From NCBI GenBank assembly GCA_016840305.1, contig JAEOSP010000126.1:1-10007 (forward strand): a stretch of DNA of 10,007 nt. Direction: 5' to 3'. Numbering within the stretch: position 1 is the stretch's first letter; every line of letters starts with the position of its first letter. This DNA comes from Candidatus Hodarchaeota archaeon (GTDB lineage Archaea; Asgardarchaeota; Heimdallarchaeia; Hodarchaeales; Hodarchaeaceae). Positions 6,481 through 10,007 of this stretch are shown here, in pieces. The translations under genes were made by a program, and so were the position numbers. The notes beneath the pieces are model-generated. The model did no database searches and was not told where the DNA came from. It saw only the letters and a list, made by a program, of their open reading frames with translations.

Positions 6481-8829
6481 ATGGGAAATAACTTTCAGGC
6501 GTTTCTTTCACGATTGTCTTTAGAATCGGCCGAATTACCTTCTTTGAGTAAGTTTTTTCGATCTTTATTATTATATTATTATTTATTTCCAAGTTCAACA
6601 GATGATATGGCTTCAGATAAGATATCTTTTATTTCCGAGAACCTTCAGAAAAATATATCATCAAATTTATCCTTTATTTTGAAATCATTCTCTACTAACA
6701 TCGATGTTTCATTAATTAACTATTTAAAAATGAATGATTGGTGGTGGGATTATGTATTACTTTTTAGACGGTCGAACATGACAATTCATAATCTATCTTC
6801 TGTTCATGAGTCGATTATGAGCATGAAAGATAAGAAATCATCAGGTGTATATTTTACTCCTGAATCACAGGTCAAATTCATTTGTAAATTCAGTTTATAT
6901 AGATATATACTTTTTTCTCGTAAACTAACGATTGATAAAACAACTTTGATCAGAATCATATTTTTACAAGAGATTAATGGTGTAGATAAGGAAGAATATA
7001 GACTACTATCAAAAATTTTGTGCAATCTCAAAGTTATTGACCCTAGTTGCGGAAGTGGATTATTTCTTTACGAGATGAATATGATTTTAGGATCATTGTT
7101 ACGAATATTAACATCTAGCAATATTATCAGTTCCTCAGAGTATCAAAAATCTTTACAAATCCTTCAGTCGAATTTAACAGGTTATGACATCAACAAAGAG
7201 CATACAATATTTACCAAATTTGCATTATTGTCAACCTGTGTCCGTCTCCATCCTGAGAGAAGCCAGGAATTCACTCGAGATTTTGAGAAATTGTATAATG
7301 AAATGGAACAGATTTTTAATCAAAATTTCCTACAAACATCTTTCTCCGATAAGAGACAATTTGATATATGTATTGGGAATCCTCCTTACCTCCGTCATCA
7401 TGATTTTGATAAAAAAAACATTGTACAGAGTATTATCAGTTCTAAAGTTCTTCAAAATGCAATTGATAAATATAATTTGAAATTTGATGCGAAAGCTGAT
7501 CTTTTTGTTTATTTTTGGATAAAAGGGATGACAATTCTAAATTTGGATGGAGTTTTGGGTTTTGTATTATCACGATCTTGGTATTCATCTAGATTTATGG
7601 CTCCTATCAATAAGTTGATTGCGAATGAAGAATTTTTTCTTGATTTAATTCTTGAACTCCCGTTGGATCCATGGAATAAAGCTCAGGTTAGAACAAATAT
7701 TGTTTTTGGTCATAGATATCCTAATAATCAGGTAGATCAGGTTACTAATACTTTGGTTTGGAAAAAACCGTTATCAGTTCTTCTTAACAATTTTTCTAGC
7801 CACATAAACCTTTTCATAGATGAGTCGAGAGGTTACTCATCAAAACATCAGAATCAGCAAATTTTATCTGAGGAAACTGAAAACTACCGTTTATCTAGTG
7901 TAACCAATATAAGAACTTTATTTTCTCAAAATTATTCAAAAACTAGTCCTATGATGCGCTTAGACTATTTTGCAATGGCTCCCTTCCTAATTCATGACGT
8001 ATTACTAAAACAAAAAACCAAATTCTGCTTGTTAAAAGATTTAGGAAAATCTTCTCTTGGTTCAACAACAGGGGCAAATGCGTTTTTTTATCTTGATGAA
8101 CGAACTATTACTAAATATGGCCTTTCATCAGAATATTTAGTATCCATGACTAAATCACCCAAAGATGCGGTTAGTATATCTGATTTTACAGCTAATAAGA
8201 AGCTTCGATTATTGCATATTACACCGAATTTGAAAACTGAAAATCATCCTAATTTAACCAAATATCTAGAAGAAATACAGGATAGAATTCTCTCACGACC
8301 ATATTTTCAAAATAAATCAAGCAATGAATGGTATAAAACAACTCTGATTCAACCTGACTTAGTTATTCCTAACATGACCTTTTTAAGGTCTTTTGTTGCA
8401 TATAACCGTGAGAAACTTCATATCGATAAACAATGGATCGGTTTTTGGGCATATGAAGAGGATTGGATACTGCCATTACTAGGTTTTATGAATTCATCAT
8501 TGGGATTACTATTACGTGAAGTACAGGGAACTAGAACGTTGGGTTTAGGATCGTTGAAACTCTCCTTAAGTGAATGTCAGCATTTACTTGTGATAGATCC
8601 AAAAATTATTCCCACTCCTATTTTGGATGATATCGTTAGAGTAACGGAATCGCTCCTCAGTGAACATATTCCAGTATTCGGAGAAAAGACTAAATACACG
8701 AATATCCAACAACAACTAGACGAAATAATATGCATCGATTATTTAGGATTAGAGAAATCTTTCCTCGAAAAAATACGTAAAGCACTAGTATTTGAAGTAG
8801 AATGGCGACTAGGGAAATCAATAACATAA
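6481..8829 (+). CDS. Eco57I/type IIG-like adenine-N6 DNA methyltransferase, no nuclease domain seen
   Basis: A DNA methylase that would put a methyl group on adenine N6 at a specific site. In the 782 residues, 1-115 are helical with no PD-(D/E)XK-like pattern that I can see. SGVYFTPE (121-128) is motif X, DPSCGSGLF (187-195) motif I, GYDIN (234-238) motif II and IGNPPYLRHHD (298-308) the catalytic motif IV. After KADLFVYFWIKG (338-349) comes a target-recognition half. It contains SSLGSTTGANAFFYL (524-538), a hallmark of Eco57I-type C-terminal domains, and AYEEDWILPLLGFMNSSLG (657-675). Related type IIG enzymes are often nearer 900-1000 residues because of an N-terminal nuclease, which is absent here. 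No nuclease, specificity or BREX gene is adjacent. It is probably an orphan or regulatory methylase, or one whose partner lies elsewhere. No clear ribosome-binding site precedes the ATG. Horizontal transfer is plausible but untested. Confidence 0.88.
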   Translation: MGNNFQAFLSRLSLESAELPSLSKFFRSLLLYYYLFPSSTDDMASDKISFISENLQKNISSNLSFILKSFSTNIDVSLINYLKMNDWWWDYVLLFRRSNMTIHNLSSVHESIMSMKDKKSSGVYFTPESQVKFICKFSLYRYILFSRKLTIDKTTLIRIIFLQEINGVDKEEYRLLSKILCNLKVIDPSCGSGLFLYEMNMILGSLLRILTSSNIISSSEYQKSLQILQSNLTGYDINKEHTIFTKFALLSTCVRLHPERSQEFTRDFEKLYNEMEQIFNQNFLQTSFSDKRQFDICIGNPPYLRHHDFDKKNIVQSIISSKVLQNAIDKYNLKFDAKADLFVYFWIKGMTILNLDGVLGFVLSRSWYSSRFMAPINKLIANEEFFLDLILELPLDPWNKAQVRTNIVFGHRYPNNQVDQVTNTLVWKKPLSVLLNNFSSHINLFIDESRGYSSKHQNQQILSEETENYRLSSVTNIRTLFSQNYSKTSPMMRLDYFAMAPFLIHDVLLKQKTKFCLLKDLGKSSLGSTTGANAFFYLDERTITKYGLSSEYLVSMTKSPKDAVSISDFTANKKLRLLHITPNLKTENHPNLTKYLEEIQDRILSRPYFQNKSSNEWYKTTLIQPDLVIPNMTFLRSFVAYNREKLHIDKQWIGFWAYEEDWILPLLGFMNSSLGLLLREVQGTRTLGLGSLKLSLSECQHLLVIDPKIIPTPILDDIVRVTESLLSEHIPVFGEKTKYTNIQQQLDEIICIDYLGLEKSFLEKIRKALVFEVEWRLGKSIT

Positions 8830-8864
8830 ATAGTAGATCTACTGTAAGTGTACCCGCTGAAAGT

Positions 8865-8869
8865 AGGAT
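8865..8869 (+). promoter_or_regulatory. Ribosome-binding site that decides the deacetylase start
   Basis: AGGAT lies 4 bases before the ATG at 8874. The frame is open back to an ATG at 8802 inside the methylase gene, but the 24 extra residues that start would add do not look like family sequence. Confidence 0.45.
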
Positions 8870-8873
8870 AATT

Positions 8874-9620
8874 ATGAAAAAACAGATAATATTCCATGAA
8901 AAATTCTATAATGAGTATACATTCGATCCAGCGGCGAAGGTTGGAAGAATGGAATCTATAATGAAAGAATTTACGGATTTTAAAGTGTTAAAACCCTCTC
9001 CTGCTTTGGAAGAAGATATCTTATTAGTTCATTCCGAGGATCATTTGATAAGAGTAAAGAATGATTTGGATGAAATGTACTCAATAGCCCTTTTATCGGT
9101 AGGAGGAGCCCTTTTAGCTGCTGATTATGCCTTGAAACATCAACCTATGTTTGCACTTATCCGTCCTCCAGGTCATCATGCTTCTCCAAATGGATATTGG
9201 GGTTTTTGTTACTTTAATAATCTTGCTATTGCAGTCAGACGTGCTGCTATTAAAAATACGGTAATAATTGATTTTGATCTTCATTTTGGAGATGGATCGA
9301 GTAATACTTTTGTTAATGATAAGAATGTTACTTACTATGCCTGTGAAGGAAGAACTTCTGAATCTTTAATTTCAAATCTGGAAGAATTTCTGTCCCAACG
9401 TGATGATGTTGGCCTTCTAGCCGTCTCTGCAGGTTTTGACAGGCATATCGACGATTGGGGTGGATTACTCTCTACAGAGGATTATTTTACCATTGGAAAG
9501 ATATTAAAGTCTTTTGATGAGAACTCTGGTGCCAAACGCCGATTTGCATGTTTAGAAGGTGGTTATAATCATGATGTTCTTGGAAAGAACGCTCGTGCAT
9601 TCACTGATGGATTTTATTGA
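8874..9620 (+). CDS. Compact zinc-dependent deacetylase of the HDAC superfamily
   Basis: A hydrolase of the arginase/HDAC fold that removes acetyl groups from acetyl-lysine, acetylpolyamines or similar amides. From the ATG at 8874 it has 248 residues. The tandem catalytic histidines are His101-His102 in RPPGHHA. YWGFCYFNNLAIA (108-120) is canonical. Zinc ligands are Asp135 and His137 in DFDLHFGDG (133-141) and Asp189 in SAGFD. The transition-state tyrosine is Tyr231 in LEGGYN. All key residues are present, so it should be active. The usual 340-375-residue enzymes have about 80 residues between GDG and the last zinc Asp; here there are 47, which matches a compact prokaryotic subgroup with DWGGLLSTEDY after that Asp. 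It starts 44 bp after the DNA methylase stop, so the two are probably co-transcribed. The substrate is unknown, and no histone or acetyltransferase gene is in the window. Confidence 0.9.
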   Translation: MKKQIIFHEKFYNEYTFDPAAKVGRMESIMKEFTDFKVLKPSPALEEDILLVHSEDHLIRVKNDLDEMYSIALLSVGGALLAADYALKHQPMFALIRPPGHHASPNGYWGFCYFNNLAIAVRRAAIKNTVIIDFDLHFGDGSSNTFVNDKNVTYYACEGRTSESLISNLEEFLSQRDDVGLLAVSAGFDRHIDDWGGLLSTEDYFTIGKILKSFDENSGAKRRFACLEGGYNHDVLGKNARAFTDGFY

Positions 9621-9650
9621 GAAAGGAGAGTACAAATCACGTATCTAAAG

Positions 9651-9711
9651 AGAGAATTCTTCCTATTATCTTTTTTAGTGTTCCTCTCTTTCATGAATGG
9701 AAGAATTCTCT
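9651..9711. repeat. 13-bp perfect inverted repeat, possible terminator
   Basis: AGAGAATTCTTCC (9651-9663) and its exact reverse complement GGAAGAATTCTCT (9699-9711) enclose a 35-base loop with a run of six T (9671-9676). It starts 31 bases after the deacetylase stop. An alternative 8-bp pairing, AAAGAGAG (9647-9654) with CTCTCTTT (9684-9691), uses part of the same left arm. The T-run could end the operon transcript. Confidence 0.65.
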
Positions 9712-9902
9712 AGAAACAAATGATTGATTTTTTTTGTTAAAATAACACTTAGAGATACTCCATTATTGCCCCTTCTTACAGTAAGTTTATAAAAGCAAGA
9801 TTTTCTATTCACATAGGACTTAAATCCTAATTTAAAAGTAGAAAAAGACGAATGGGACATTTGATTTATTCTATTTGAAATAGATTGAAAAATTGTAACC
9901 AA
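9675..9902 (-). CDS. Doubtful small ORF, 75 codons
   Basis: A reverse-strand frame opening with TTG (9902) or with an internal ATG at 9860 (61 codons). No good ribosome-binding site precedes either start. The product is rich in Ser, Asn and Lys. The middle, KLTVRRGNNGVSLSVILTKK, alternates hydrophobic and polar residues as beta strands do, and that is the only hint of coding. The 3' end runs through the right arm of the 13-bp inverted repeat, and an odd palindrome lies in its first third. I recognise no family. It is more likely a chance frame or a remnant than a gene. Confidence 0.2.
   Translation of the reverse strand: MVTIFQSISNRINQMSHSSFSTFKLGFKSYVNRKSCFYKLTVRRGNNGVSLSVILTKKINHLFLENSSIHEREEH
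9870..9884. repeat. 7-1-7 palindrome
   Basis: TCTATTT-G-AAATAGA has 7-bp perfect arms around one central base. This is a size and symmetry common for dimeric regulator sites, but no gene start is securely linked to it. Confidence 0.5.
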
Positions 9903-9928
9903 AGAGATTGATTTTGCTTTTTTAATGG

Positions 9929-9940
9929 AGAACTAGTTCT
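9929..9940. promoter_or_regulatory. 12-bp perfect palindrome, possible operator
   Basis: AGAACTAGTTCT equals its reverse complement. It follows a TATA-like stretch (TTTTTTAA at 9918-9925) and precedes a possible gene start at 9967. That places it between TATA box and transcript start, where archaeal repressors often bind. The operator role is inference. Confidence 0.3.
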
Positions 9941-9966
9941 ATTCGTAGCAAATTTGATGTGAAAAA

Positions 9967-10007
9967 ATGTCATATAATTCAGAAAACACATATGAAACAC
10001 ATGAGGC
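9967..10007 (+). CDS. Possible start of a gene cut by the right edge
   Basis: An ATG opens a frame that stays open for the remaining 13 codons (MSYNSENTYETHE). A TATA-like stretch lies at 9918-9925, a palindrome at 9929-9940, and only weak RBS-like bases stand in front. Too little is visible to say what it encodes, or to be sure that it is a gene. Confidence 0.22.
   Translation, partial: MSYNSENTYETHE

Noticed and set aside
6804..7480. Open frames on both strands inside the DNA methylase gene (6804-7031 reverse, 7184-7480 forward)
   Set aside because: They overlap motifs X to IV of the methylase in other frames; low complexity and no RBS.
8802..8873. Upstream ATG at 8802 giving the deacetylase 24 extra residues and a 28-bp overlap with the methylase
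   Set aside because: The extra residues look unlike the family N-terminus, whereas the ATG at 8874 begins MKKQIIFHEKFY, as HDAC-like proteins do, and has AGGAT in front.
5653..9620. The methyltransferase, DNA methylase and deacetylase genes as a complete restriction or BREX/DISARM-type defence island
   Set aside because: No nuclease, helicase, ATPase or specificity gene is present; the SAM methyltransferase looks like a small-molecule enzyme.

Overview
The window is AT-rich (roughly one third G+C by eye) and looks like chromosomal DNA of an archaeon, plausibly from the Asgard group. Signs of this are an AMP-phosphorylase-type nucleoside phosphorylase, a stand-alone roadblock/LC7 protein, TATA-like boxes about 25 bases ahead of predicted transcript starts, and ribosome-binding sites of the AGGTGAT type. 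The Asgard placement is inference: roadblock proteins and compact HDAC-like enzymes also occur in other prokaryotes. There is no rRNA, tRNA, CRISPR array or recognisable transposase.

Left part (1-5104). A 5'-truncated APH/choline-kinase-like phosphotransferase runs in from the left edge. A 502-residue AMP phosphorylase homologue follows, with substitutions at residues that I recall as substrate-binding. It converges on a reverse-strand roadblock/LC7 gene across an 18-bp perfect palindrome. Divergent from the roadblock gene are a four-helix membrane protein and a classical acetyl-CoA acetyltransferase (thiolase). The thiolase gene overlaps, tail to tail by 79 bp, an unrecognised small Cys/His-rich protein gene on the reverse strand.

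Middle (about 5090-5652). About 560 bp hold no gene that I can support, only short repeats and a small hairpin.

Right part (5653-10007). Three forward genes lie close together: a small-molecule-type SAM methyltransferase, a large Eco57I/type IIG-like adenine DNA methyltransferase without a visible nuclease domain, and a compact zinc-dependent HDAC-superfamily deacetylase. The last two are 44 bp apart and are probably co-transcribed. Downstream lies a gene-poor end with a 13-bp inverted repeat and two smaller palindromes, and possibly the first codons of another gene at the right edge.

Most genes look like separate metabolic or regulatory units. The most unusual items are the mirrored-motif Cys/His protein with its overprinted tail, the diverged AMP phosphorylase, and the nuclease-less DNA methylase placed directly before a protein deacetylase. 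I see no complete defence system and nothing that can be called a new system with confidence.
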